Of a DNA stretch of 37,874 bases, positions 25,443 to 32,814 are shown piece by piece. Below the pieces are notes generated by a model, which saw only the letters and a program-made list of their open reading frames with translations, was not told the origin of the DNA and made no database searches. The position numbers were made by a program, and so were the translations under genes. The stretch's first letter is position 1. Each line of letters starts with the position of its first letter. Source of the DNA: CAMAVK01 sp964362485 (lineage in GTDB: Archaea; Nanobdellota; Nanobdellia; Woesearchaeales; GW2011-AR9); the NCBI GenBank assembly GCA_964362485.1, contig CAYIEX010000001.1, positions 1 through 37,874 on the forward strand, given 5' to 3'.

Positions 25443-26135
25443 TTATTCTTCTCTATCTAAAAAATGATACCCTGCAGCTATTCGTTCTGCTTCTTGTGGG
25501 TGAATCCGAAAATACGCTGCGCTTTCATATGCTTTGGCAAGTGTTAGTAGCCGGTGGATCTCAGCAATACCTTGGATTTTAAGTACAGGATTGAGGCCAT
25601 TATCAAAGGTGGTTGGTCGCGTGGTGAAATTTACTGGACGCAAACCACGAAGATCACGATCTTCCCCGTGGGCATACTTTTCACCAAAATCTCGGATAAC
25701 AAGATCAAGATATGGTTCTGGTGAATCGATGATTTCTTGAGCCTTTACAACACCTTGGCCTTCTCTTCGTAGGGGAAGTGCGGTGGCATAAAGATCAATA
25801 TCAAATAGATTTGAACTTTGAAAAAATACTATTTCAATTTGATGCGCAGAGAGGGTGGGCATGGGAAAATTGAGAATGCATACCGCGCACTCTGTGATTA
25901 TGCGATCATCAAAGTCAATGGTTCTCGGCTTTGGGTTATAGCTAATAAAACCAGTTCTATTTGGTTCTAAGTTTAGGAGTGTTAGTAATGATTGATCAAT
26001 AAATGAAGGACGAGTTGACCCTTTGGTAGCGGGATAATACAGTTTCTCAATGACTTTTTGAGCCATTGGATCAAGTGTAAATTTTCCTAGACCGCCTTCT
26101 TTTTCTCCATTCCCCAGTCGTTCTATGAGTTGCAT
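25443..26135 (-). CDS. Hypothetical protein
   Basis: 230 residues, not recognised. Soluble; GLGKFTLDPMAQKVIEKLYYP at the N-terminus (split: GLGKFTLDP, QKVIEKLYYP), a SYNPKPRTIDFDDRIITECA strand region, HQIEIVFFQSSNLFDIDLYATALPLRREGQG (FFQSSNLFDIDLY noted) and LTLAKAYESAAYFRIHP at the C-terminus. The last part is helical. It may be an alpha/beta enzyme, but no catalytic motif is clear. TATA-like TTTATTAAATC (26155-26165) lies 25 nt before ATG 26135 (leaderless). Confidence 0.6.
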   Translation of the reverse strand: MQLIERLGNGEKEGGLGKFTLDPMAQKVIEKLYYPATKGSTRPSFIDQSLLTLLNLEPNRTGFISYNPKPRTIDFDDRIITECAVCILNFPMPTLSAHQIEIVFFQSSNLFDIDLYATALPLRREGQGVVKAQEIIDSPEPYLDLVIRDFGEKYAHGEDRDLRGLRPVNFTTRPTTFDNGLNPVLKIQGIAEIHRLLTLAKAYESAAYFRIHPQEAERIAAGYHFLDREE

Positions 26136-26247
26136 GGGTGATAGTGGTAAAGATGATTTAATAAAATTATCGAGAGAGGAGAATCTATTTTTGAAGTAAG
26201 GGAGTCTAGATGAGCGATGATTTGGAATCTAAGGTGAGAGGGGGGTT

Positions 26248-26264
26248 GGTTACTCTAAATAACC
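26248..26264. promoter_or_regulatory. Operator-like palindrome 1 upstream of HEPN gene
   Basis: GGTTACTCTAAATAACC: perfect 5-bp arms GGTTA/TAACC around a 7-nt centre. It lies directly upstream of the TATA-like element GTTTAAATAG (26270-26279). A near copy lies 40 bp downstream. Confidence 0.6.
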
Positions 26265-26287
26265 AGAAAGTTTAAATAGTTCGCTTT

Positions 26288-26303
26288 GGTTATCCTAAGT
26301 AAC
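26288..26303. promoter_or_regulatory. Operator-like palindrome 2, abutting the HEPN start codon
   Basis: GGTTATCCTAAGTAAC: same arms (GTTA/TAAC) and 13 of 17 positions shared with palindrome 1. Its centre is 40 bp (about four helical turns) from the first copy, and it covers the predicted transcription start. The flanking of a TATA box by two such copies suggests repression, possibly autoregulation. Confidence 0.6.
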
Positions 26304-26633
26304 ATGATCACAAAAAGTCAAATTTTGGTGTTTAAACGGTCTGCAGATACTCTTTATGCTTCCGGAGATTACACCTCAGCGACAATTTTGTACTTTAAGA
26401 CATTGTTTGCTATCCAAGATTATCTTCTTCTTGAGAAAATTGGAGAGTCGCCAAAAGACCATACGAGTAGATTTAGGATGCTCGAGAAAAATTTTCCACA
26501 ATTGTTCCATGAATTAGACTTAGAGTTCAGCACGTATCGGGACACGTATTCAAAAATTATTGATCCAGAAACGTGTTTACGTATAAAAGAGATAGTTAAC
26601 AACAATGTTACACAATACAAAATTAATAAATGA
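26304..26633 (+). CDS. HEPN-domain protein, probable partner of nucleotidyltransferase
   Basis: 109 residues from ATG 26304; an upstream in-frame ATG at 26286 lies in the operator region and is less likely. An all-helical HEPN pattern is seen: FKRSADTLYASGDYTSATILYFKTLFAIQDYLL, here noted as SADTLYASGDYTSATILYFK (16-35), then a helix with HTSRFRMLEKNFPQL and YRDTYSKI near the C-terminus. The RNase motif R-x4-6-H of toxin HEPN proteins is not seen in the last helix, where YRDTYSK occurs. So it may be a regulatory HEPN rather than an RNase. It overlaps the downstream nucleotidyltransferase gene by 29 nt. Confidence 0.75.
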   Translation: MITKSQILVFKRSADTLYASGDYTSATILYFKTLFAIQDYLLLEKIGESPKDHTSRFRMLEKNFPQLFHELDLEFSTYRDTYSKIIDPETCLRIKEIVNNNVTQYKINK

Positions 26634-27201
26634 ATTGAAAAAGAAGGCAAAGCAATATCCCGCGATAGAAGATATCATCCTCTTTGGTTCTTTTGTAAGA
26701 GGAAAGACGAAACCCCAGGATGTTGATGTACTTTTGATTTTTCAGATTGTAGTGGATAAAGAAGTCGAGTATACTATTAGGAAAGTCCTAGAAAAATTTT
26801 ATCCAAATTTATCATTACTTTCCAAGACTATCAAAACGGTACAAGATCCTGCATTTGATGCTCGTGAGAGTATTCTTTTTGAGGGGATTAGTCTTTTGGA
26901 TGGAGTGTATTATTGTTCTAAATATGGATTTTCGGCACGGGGAATGTTTCGCTACGAGTTTAAGAATTGGAGCAGCTTGCAAAGAACAAAATTTTATCAT
27001 GCGTTTAATGGGAGGCGATCAACGAAGGGTATTGTTGATAGGACACAATCCATCAAACTTTCTGATAAAGTGGTCCTTGTACCCGTTGAGAATATTGAAT
27101 TATTTAAAGAATTCTTAGAGTCGTGGGGGTTAGAGTATAGCTATATTCCGTTATTGCTACCCAAGAGGTTGGATAGAAAGGATCTTTTGATGATGGTGTA
27201 G
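26605..27201 (+). CDS. Minimal nucleotidyltransferase with extra C-terminal domain
   Basis: 198 residues. Pol-beta superfamily nucleotidyltransferase core at about 1-85: FGSFVRGKTKPQDVDVLLIF with Gly28-Ser29 and the metal carboxylates Asp39/Asp41. It is longer than the usual MNT antitoxin (about 100 aa). The added C-terminal part (about 90-198) has FSARGMFRYEFKNW, an RTKFYHAFNGRRSTKGI helix and VVLVPVENIELFKEFL. Starts at ATG 26605, 29 nt inside the HEPN gene. In MntA/HepT systems the MNT member AMPylates the HEPN toxin; a comparable HEPN/NT pair is likely, though the extra domain is different. Confidence 0.78.
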   Translation: MLHNTKLINELKKKAKQYPAIEDIILFGSFVRGKTKPQDVDVLLIFQIVVDKEVEYTIRKVLEKFYPNLSLLSKTIKTVQDPAFDARESILFEGISLLDGVYYCSKYGFSARGMFRYEFKNWSSLQRTKFYHAFNGRRSTKGIVDRTQSIKLSDKVVLVPVENIELFKEFLESWGLEYSYIPLLLPKRLDRKDLLMMV

Positions 27202-27293
27202 GTTAATGGCTAGAGGGATTTTTTACTCATCGATTTGGAACCTGATGGTGATGCAAGCAGCGGGGTATCATACCCAAACAAGAAATAAAGTTT

Positions 27294-27668
27294 TTATTTT
27301 CCACTACGATCAATTCCAAAATGGATTGAAACTCCTTCTGCTTCTAAACCATATGATTTTGAGCAATATGAAAATAAGTCTCGAGTAGGAATCTTTTCAT
27401 CTTCAAGTGCGTTTTTTATCCGATACATTAGACTATCGTGATCTAGGGTATCTAAACTTGGATGTAATGTAGCTTCGATATTTAATTCACGTTGCTTATT
27501 AACTTCAAGTATAGGACCACGAAAATAAAGAGTAGTGTAATCTATTACCACATTGGTGACTACTTTACTATCCAGAGAGAGCATTTTTCCGATAAGATCA
27601 AGCTGATTATCACTAAACTGAAGGTCATGAAGTATCCTACGGCCTGCGAGTTGTTGATAGGTAGACAT
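27294..27668 (-). CDS. Hypothetical protein
   Basis: 124 residues, not recognised. Soluble; N-terminus STYQQLAGRRILHDLQFSD, middle strands VVTNVVIDYTTLYFRGPIL, a helix region DHDSLMYRIKNALEDEKIP and a Gly-rich end. TATA-like ATTTATATC on the minus strand at about 27691-27700 lies 27 nt before ATG 27668 (leaderless), which supports a real gene. A 60-aa plus-strand frame at 27206-27388 overlaps it and is rejected. Confidence 0.55.
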   Translation of the reverse strand: MSTYQQLAGRRILHDLQFSDNQLDLIGKMLSLDSKVVTNVVIDYTTLYFRGPILEVNKQRELNIEATLHPSLDTLDHDSLMYRIKNALEDEKIPTRDLFSYCSKSYGLEAEGVSIHFGIDRSGK

Positions 27669-27746
27669 ACATCAAATATCATTGAAGAAGAGATATAAAT
27701 ATGATTGTAACTAGATTATTATAACTAAATATGGATATTGAAATAA

Positions 27747-28403
27747 TTATAGGAGGCGGTCTATTTGTAAACGATGGAAGTAGTAGTCGGTTTTGCAGAC
27801 TAGAGGAAAATCTTTCTTACCGTCTACTTGCATAATTTCTTTATTGCCGCTTTCATCATAGACGTATACATTGTCCCAGTCCTTTGGTTCTACTCTACGT
27901 GTTCCGCCATGGGATACATCTTGAGTAATTGTTCCCAAGATTCCAAACCCGGCAATGATTCCGGTAACTTGGGGGACGATTTTTCCTTCTTTGGCAGATT
28001 CGTCAAAGAAAAGAACTTCTCGTAAAGGTAGAACAATGAGATCAGACTCGGCAGAAGGAGATGAGGTGTATTCACTCCAGCGTTGAGGTTCTGTTGGAAA
28101 AAAACCATCAGAATACGCGAAGTGATGGTGTTCACCAATGTCAGGAACTTTACAGGCAAGGACAATTTTTCCAAATCCACAATCCAGTTCGTATTCAGTG
28201 GTTTTGCCGATTCGGAATGTTTCCCTCGTTCTGCCTCGATCAAGATACTCTATTTTTGATGCAAGATCAGTTGGTTCTTCTCCTACGTAGGATTCAACTG
28301 TATAGACTCTCCAAAAATCTTGCAGCAGTTGATAGAGTTCTGCATGCGACTGGATGTATTCTTTAAGTTGTGTCCAGCGTTCGAAATTGTTGAAGGGTTC
28401 CAT
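27747..28403 (-). CDS. Hypothetical protein
   Basis: 218 residues from ATG 28403 (MEPFNNFERWTQLKEY); a GTG at 28427 would add eight. Not recognised. Soluble; aromatic-rich, with ELDCGFGKIVLACKVPDIGEHHHFAYSDGFF (noted parts: CGFGKIVLACKVPDIG, EHHHFAYSDGF), VTGIIAGFGILGTITQD and DKTDYYFHRL-like end (CKTDYYFHRLQ). HHH and several Asp could bind metal, but no known motif is complete. No clear SD or TATA at standard spacing. Confidence 0.55.
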   Translation of the reverse strand: MEPFNNFERWTQLKEYIQSHAELYQLLQDFWRVYTVESYVGEEPTDLASKIEYLDRGRTRETFRIGKTTEYELDCGFGKIVLACKVPDIGEHHHFAYSDGFFPTEPQRWSEYTSSPSAESDLIVLPLREVLFFDESAKEGKIVPQVTGIIAGFGILGTITQDVSHGGTRRVEPKDWDNVYVYDESGNKEIMQVDGKKDFPLVCKTDYYFHRLQIDRLL

Positions 28404-28626
28404 GGAAGGGAGAGAACATCTAATCACTGTAGATACAAAAATATGGTTTTTATTTGTTTTTATTTAAGAGTATTGGGGATTTTTTATGATTATGGGGATA
28501 CTTGGTGATGTGATATCGGGGGAATATCTAAAGGATATTTACTAGCTATAATTGATAAATTAAGGTGTAGGAACAGTTATTTCTTAATACCTCATTGAAG
28601 TCATCATTTCCTAGTGGGAGAAAAGA

Positions 28627-28947
28627 TTGATATACCAAATTACCTATTTATGGGACATGGCTACTACTTTTCTTGATATGAAAGAACCGCAGGCGTATGA
28701 TGCCACTAGTCGTCAGTCGGCACCACCGCAATATCTGAGAGATCTTGAACAAGCCGTTCGAGAGTCAACCGCGCGATTTCGTGCCGATCCTGATGCGCTG
28801 AACGAGGCACTGGCGTGGATTGCTGAGACAGACATTCCGTATGATGATGAGCGATTTTTTGGCTACGCGCTCACTAATGATCTCAACCCGATTCGATATA
28901 AGGAACGATTATTCGACACCACAAATGATCCAAATGAAGGGAGTTGA
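28627..28947 (+). CDS. Hypothetical small protein
   Basis: 106 residues from TTG 28627, which has SD GGGAG at about 28616-28620; ATG 28657 (MATTFLDMKEPQAYD) is an alternative without SD. Not recognised. Mostly helical: PPQYLRDLEQAVRESTARFR and PDALNEALAWIAE, followed by DIPYDDERFFGYALTND, an acidic aromatic segment. Base composition is richer in G/C than its neighbours. It is bounded by minus-strand genes on both sides. Confidence 0.5.
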   Translation: MIYQITYLWDMATTFLDMKEPQAYDATSRQSAPPQYLRDLEQAVRESTARFRADPDALNEALAWIAETDIPYDDERFFGYALTNDLNPIRYKERLFDTTNDPNEGS

Positions 28948-29013
28948 AGACCAATGCAGAAATCACATCTAGATGCAAATCACAGCATTATTAAATTTAT
29001 TTTAGAGAAAAGA

Positions 29014-30876
29014 TTATTGTGATTTCTCAAATATCCAACCATTATTATTGTCTTTAGTTTTGATGCCGGGGGCTTCTAAAAATCGGAAACCAGCGTCTTC
29101 TAAATAATGAAATACTTGAGAGTTACAACCAAATACAATACTGCCGGGTTTTGATGCGCGGAATAATTCAACAGCTAATGCTGCAGAATACGACGAGCCT
29201 TTATTTAATAATATACTTTCATCTATCCCATTAATACTAAAGCCATAAATGTCAGACGTTAGCCGGGAAGCGAAATCTAACATATCTGCTCTCACAGCTT
29301 GGACGTCAAGATTCGTAAATTCTGGAGGATTAGCTTTACGATAGTTATTTATCATTCTAGCAATATCCCCTACACTTTGTGATACATCCTCCATGCCACT
29401 ATAACCAACATTATACTTATCAACTCCAATATATGTTGGGATTCCTAGCTGTTGCGCAACTTTAAGCATGGTTGAATTTCTAGAAAGATCTCCACAACCT
29501 AAATCAACTAAAATTGTCTTTGGCAGTCGCTCTTTCATGAACGCATATAATTCTTCTTTATCAGAATTCACTAAGCGTGATACATCTGATTTTTTCCTTG
29601 GAGAAATAATAAAATCCCAGCATTGAGAATAAGGGGTAGAGTTTCCAGCAGCAATCTGTGACTCGCGTTTACTATTAATCATTGTACTTTTGATAACCAC
29701 ATCTAATTTTTCCCGTTGAGGATTTTGAAATCCGACCAAACTACGGATATCGATATTTGATTGAGGAATATCATCAGGACTAGCACGAATACTTACCTTT
29801 GTTTGTGGAGAAGGTCTTCGCATGAATTCACTTAACTTGAACGGACTGCCTGGTGTTGATGCAACATGCATCCAATCATTTGGCAGGAAACAAAGCCGGG
29901 GGGAATAACTTGCAAAATTGGGTATTACGCGTCCATTTGAGATATTATCAACATCCCCAATATGAATTCCATTGAAGAATAAGGCAACATTATCCTCTAA
30001 TGCATCATAATCTTCTCCTTTTTTAAATGAGATTTTTCCAACACGTAACTGTTCAACAATGTTTTCATGAAAATGAGAATATGGTCCTCGAAGTGCTGCA
30101 CCATACATTGCTGAGCAAAGACCGTCTATATTGGTAAATGTAGCTTCGTTCTCAGCGGAAAAATCGTAGCCACCAATTTTTTTAGCTAAATCAAATAAGC
30201 CCGTGATAAAATGAAATGGATTGAATAAATAATTAACCATTGAAGCAGTCCCTGTTCCCTCAGCGAAGACATACTTTAGTTGGTTGTATTCCAATGTCGC
30301 AGCCTGCGCGCCAAGTAATTGGCCGATGACAAGAGGTGCCAAGAAACTTTCTCTAATACGGTATAGAACTGCTTGTTTGATGGGATTTTCCACAGCTTCT
30401 TTCCGAGAAATACTCATTTTATTTTTATGAGGCAATCTTAATTCTAGATCTGAGTTACTCTCATCTTCCAATAAAAGAAGAGCAGTTGATGAGTTTGTTA
30501 GTTGCAAGCTTGGGGCTGCTCGCTCGCGTTCTAATGAACTTGCCTCTGATTCAACAAGGATACGTAAAGCATTTCTCTGTTCCGCAGTGAGTACAGGCGC
30601 ACTGCCCCTATAATTCTCGGATAAAGCTTGATAGGAAGTAACTCGTCCACCTTCTAATGCAACATGACGTTCCATCCAAGCCAAACGTTCATCCAAACTA
30701 ACTGGTCCAAGAAGGTGAAGAATATCCTCCTTAAAAACAGAGTGATGGGTAAGACCCCATGCCCAGCTAAGAAGACTCATTCCGCCCTTACCAGAGGCAT
30801 CATAACGGTGGAGCCAATGCATAGCTTGAGTTGCACATAATTTATCCAAATCAACTCGGGTGAGATCATTAGCCAT
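29014..30876 (-). CDS. 620-aa protein with C-terminal SAM methyltransferase-like domain
   Basis: The C-terminal domain (about 450-620) has TILVDLGCGDLSRNS (454-468, SAM motif I), YIGVDKYNVGYSG (482-494, motif II), ADMLDFASRL (530-539) and SKPGSIVFGC (575-584). The first 440 residues are not recognised: helical N-terminus (1-120) with LHRYDASGKGGMSLLSWAWG, a basic segment around 150-160, a middle region with LFNPFHFITGLFDLAKKIGG and a SIRASPDDIPQSNIDIRSL stretch. No signal peptide or transmembrane helix. TATA-like TTCTTAAATAATAC (about 30892-30905) lies about 24 nt before ATG 30876. Substrate unknown; it may be a fusion of an unknown domain with a methyltransferase. Confidence 0.65.
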   Translation of the reverse strand: MANDLTRVDLDKLCATQAMHWLHRYDASGKGGMSLLSWAWGLTHHSVFKEDILHLLGPVSLDERLAWMERHVALEGGRVTSYQALSENYRGSAPVLTAEQRNALRILVESEASSLERERAAPSLQLTNSSTALLLLEDESNSDLELRLPHKNKMSISRKEAVENPIKQAVLYRIRESFLAPLVIGQLLGAQAATLEYNQLKYVFAEGTGTASMVNYLFNPFHFITGLFDLAKKIGGYDFSAENEATFTNIDGLCSAMYGAALRGPYSHFHENIVEQLRVGKISFKKGEDYDALEDNVALFFNGIHIGDVDNISNGRVIPNFASYSPRLCFLPNDWMHVASTPGSPFKLSEFMRRPSPQTKVSIRASPDDIPQSNIDIRSLVGFQNPQREKLDVVIKSTMINSKRESQIAAGNSTPYSQCWDFIISPRKKSDVSRLVNSDKEELYAFMKERLPKTILVDLGCGDLSRNSTMLKVAQQLGIPTYIGVDKYNVGYSGMEDVSQSVGDIARMINNYRKANPPEFTNLDVQAVRADMLDFASRLTSDIYGFSINGIDESILLNKGSSYSAALAVELFRASKPGSIVFGCNSQVFHYLEDAGFRFLEAPGIKTKDNNNGWIFEKSQ

Positions 30877-31016
30877 AGGGATGAAAAATGAGTATTATTT
30901 AAGAATGTTGCCCCATTAAAGTAGTATCTTCTCTCTGTCGCGAGGTGATACTGTTTGAAGATTTCTAGTTTAGTGGGGACCTTATCTCTAATGATAGTAA
31001 AACGCCCCCGCCGAGA

Positions 31017-31048
31017 ATTTCGTACAGCATCGACGACCGATTACTGAT
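31017..31048 (-). other. T-loop intron (32 nt) of tRNA-Glu(CUC)
   Basis: It splits the T-loop between positions 59 and 60. Outer helix is the T-stem (CCGAG/CTCGG). The 3' bulge is ATT, the central 4-nt helix TTCA/CGAA has one A-C mismatch, and the 5' bulge is AAA. Cutting after the second base of each bulge gives the perfect loop TTCAAAT, matching TTCGAAT of the UUC gene. An inner hairpin ATCG-GTCGT-CGAT is present. Confidence 0.78.
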
Positions 31049-31089
31049 TTTGAACTCGGGTCCCAACCGTGAGAGGGTTGTATGATAGT

Positions 31090-31120
31090 TTGTCCATACG
31101 TTTGATTTCTCAATTGTATT
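31090..31120 (-). other. D-loop intron (31 nt) of tRNA-Glu(CUC)
   Basis: BHB elements: 4-bp helix GTCC/GGAC, 5' bulge GGA, inner helix ATAC/GTAT and 3' bulge AAA. Cutting each bulge after its second base gives exon ends GTCCGG and ACTATCAT, identical to the UUC gene at the same position although the intron sequences differ. Confidence 0.8.
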
Positions 31121-31162
31121 CCGGACTACACCACAGGGGCACTATGTAGCTCCTTTTTGGGG

Positions 31163-31172
31163 TATTTTAAAA
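31163..31172 (-). promoter_or_regulatory. TATA box of tRNA-Glu(CUC)
   Basis: TTTTAAAATA on the minus strand, centred 27 nt before the tRNA 5' end at 31140. Confidence 0.6.
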
Positions 31173-31309
31173 CCTTTTTGGTTTAGATGATGTTTTTAAC
31201 AGCAAAATGTGAGAGGGGATAGTCTTTCGAAATATTTAGAATGACGTCAATTCAATACTACTTTTAGATGATAAACTAGGCAAATCTTATAAAATAAATC
31301 TCTTCTTGA

Positions 31310-32344
31310 ATGAAAATGACCATTTTTGATCATGGGACTGGACCTTATCTTAAAGCAATGTGGGGAGCGGCTCCTTGCGGATTGGATTTAGAGGAAAGGT
31401 TGCACTGCATTGGAGATCGGCTCCCTCTCAAGAGCCCCGCTGTTCACATAGAAAGTTATACTGGATTTAAGCACGTGGGAACCTCATTGGTCAATACGAT
31501 CGTATCGTATTCCCGGGAACCGGAATTCTCTTCAGAGTTTTATAATCTTACAAACATGCCTTCTTTACATGGCTATACAACAGTAGTCCTTGTACTAAGA
31601 AGTAATTCTAAAGTGGCATTGGAAACTGAATTTGTAAAAGTAAAAGAGGCATTTTATGAAATTATTGATCTTCCTATTCAACCCCTGATAATTCCATCAC
31701 TGAAAAGATCCCTAGAAGCGCAAACGAATGCATTCCAAATATCGTGCCAATTCTTTGAGAGATATAAACAACTCTATGACAATTTAAATGATCGGCGTGA
31801 AGTGCCATTAAAACCACTGAGAGATGGACCTTTGATAATTGGAATTGAGGAGATCTTTAGGGATATCGGTAGACCATTTAACAAAGACAGTTATAATTTC
31901 CATCTTACAAATAGAGTGGAAGGAACGTATGAAGGAAGACGAACAAGTTTAAGTCTTTTAACATCGACAGGGAAATCACTTTCCACAAGCCCCTCTTTGT
32001 ATGGAGTCGTTTTGTCTAGTACCACAGGGGATATGTGTCCCACATGCGACGAGGAATTTTGTGATCCTCGACGTTCATATGTTTCTTTTCTTTTAACCCC
32101 CGAATTGGTAACAGTGTTAGGTTCAACACTGAATCCAATATCTATTCCAAGCGATATGTCTTTGCGAATAGGACATCGATTTAACCCCAATGCAGTTGGT
32201 GCCCACTTGGTACAATTACAGATGTTACCACTAGAGAAAAAACAAGAAATAGTGGATACAGCCCGTAGATTTGGACGAGTTTATTCTCAAGAGCACCGTG
32301 ATGAGCTTCTTGCCCTTGCTAATCAGGTTATTAACGTATGTTAA
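31310..32344 (+). CDS. Hypothetical protein
   Basis: 344 residues, or 342 from ATG 31316, which lies 26 nt after the TATA-like CTTATAAAAT (31286-31295). Not recognised. Soluble; the N-terminus MTIFDHGTGPYLKAMWGA and a middle strand GYTTVVLVLRSNSKVAL suggest an alpha/beta fold. A CPTCDEEFC cluster (about 244-252) may bind zinc. The C-terminal helix has RRFGRVYSQEHRDELLAL. It sits between the two tRNA-Glu genes, both on the opposite strand. Confidence 0.6.
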   Translation: MKMTIFDHGTGPYLKAMWGAAPCGLDLEERLHCIGDRLPLKSPAVHIESYTGFKHVGTSLVNTIVSYSREPEFSSEFYNLTNMPSLHGYTTVVLVLRSNSKVALETEFVKVKEAFYEIIDLPIQPLIIPSLKRSLEAQTNAFQISCQFFERYKQLYDNLNDRREVPLKPLRDGPLIIGIEEIFRDIGRPFNKDSYNFHLTNRVEGTYEGRRTSLSLLTSTGKSLSTSPSLYGVVLSSTTGDMCPTCDEEFCDPRRSYVSFLLTPELVTVLGSTLNPISIPSDMSLRIGHRFNPNAVGAHLVQLQMLPLEKKQEIVDTARRFGRVYSQEHRDELLALANQVINVC

Positions 32345-32388
32345 AATGCGCTAGAACACAAACACCACAAAGAGATATAAAGAAAAGA

Positions 32389-32538
32389 CGCTCCCGCCGG
32401 GATTCGAACCCGGGTCACAGCCTCGAAAGGGCCGTATGATAGTTTGTCCAAATCTGGGCAGTTTTCTAGTCGCGGTGGGTTTTAACCCGCCACTTTGATT
32501 AAACCTTCCCAAAGTTTACCGGACTACACTACAGGAGC
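32389..32538 (-). tRNA. tRNA-Glu (anticodon UUC) with 75-nt D-loop intron
   Basis: Minus strand, exons 32538-32519 and 32443-32389. Joined: acceptor GCTCCTG/CGGGAGC, D-arm GTGTAGTCCGG-ACTATCAT, anticodon stem CGGCC/GGCTG with loop CTTTCGA (UUC), T-arm CCGGG-TTCGAAT-CCCGG, discriminator G and no CCA; 75 nt. The sequence matches the usual archaeal tRNA-Glu pattern in D-loop (GTGTAGTCCGG) and anticodon loop. A TATA box lies at 32561-32570. Confidence 0.9.
32444..32518 (-). other. D-loop intron (75 nt) of tRNA-Glu(UUC)
   Basis: Between tRNA positions 19 and 20. BHB: 4-bp helix GTCC/GGAC, 5' bulge GGT, inner helix AAA-(C)-TTTGGG with CCCAGA-TTT, and 3' bulge AAA. Cutting after the second base of each bulge gives the same junction as in the CUC gene. 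The intron body contains a hairpin GTGG-c-GGGT/TAAA/ACCC-a-CCGC. Confidence 0.82.
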
Positions 32539-32560
32539 ATAGAATGCAAAAACGACCTTT

Positions 32561-32570
32561 GATTTAAAAA
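32561..32570 (-). promoter_or_regulatory. TATA box of tRNA-Glu(UUC)
   Basis: TTTTTAAATC on the minus strand, 27 nt before the tRNA 5' end at 32538, in the same layout as the two other tRNA promoters. Confidence 0.6.
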
Positions 32571-32595
32571 GGTTTGGTTTGATTCGACAATGTAG

Positions 32596-32666
32596 GTCAA
32601 TAGTCGATTGACAGCAATTGTCTCCCTATACTGATTACAACCCTCGCTACAACCCTCGGCACAACC
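32596..32666. repeat. Intergenic repeats between tRNA-Glu(UUC) and the protease gene
   Basis: The non-coding stretch 32571-32782 holds a perfect 6-bp palindrome GTCAAT-AGTCG-ATTGAC (32596-32612). It also holds two perfect 11-mers TACAACCCTCG (32636-32646, 32648-32658) in 12-nt period with a third partial copy CACAACC (32660-32666). No gene is convincing here. Possible regulatory sites, or simple sequence. Confidence 0.5.
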
Positions 32667-32814
32667 ATTTGATCTTACAGCATGAGAATTCAATAACAAG
32701 GTTAAATTGTACTGAAGGAATGTTACATTGTATCAAAAGTCTGAAATTTTTGTACTACATTTTGTCTGCTTGTATAACACAAAGGTTAAATAGCATTGAA
32801 AGACTCTTTTAACT

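Larger units (their letters stand above)
31003..31140 (-). tRNA. tRNA-Glu (anticodon CUC) with two non-canonical introns
   Basis: Minus strand, exons 31140-31121, 31089-31049 and 31016-31003. Joined, they give acceptor GCCCCTG/CGGGGGC, D-arm with GTGTAGTCCGG and ACTATCAT, anticodon stem CAACC/GGTTG with loop CTCTCAC (CUC), T-arm CCGAG-TTCAAAT-CTCGG, discriminator G and no CCA: 75 nt, the same length as the UUC gene. Without removing the insertions neither the D-loop nor the T-loop closes. Intron 1 lies at 19/20 and intron 2 at 59/60. A TATA box (31163-31172) is at normal spacing. Confidence 0.88.

Noticed and set aside
27206..27388. Small plus-strand frame just after the nucleotidyltransferase gene
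   Set aside because: No SD, and its second half is antisense to the gene at 27294-27668, which has a well-placed TATA box.
32618..32812. 64-codon frame between tRNA-Glu(UUC) and the protease gene
   Set aside because: Starts at TTG in a repeat-rich stretch and runs over the TATA box of the protease gene; composition is not protein-like.
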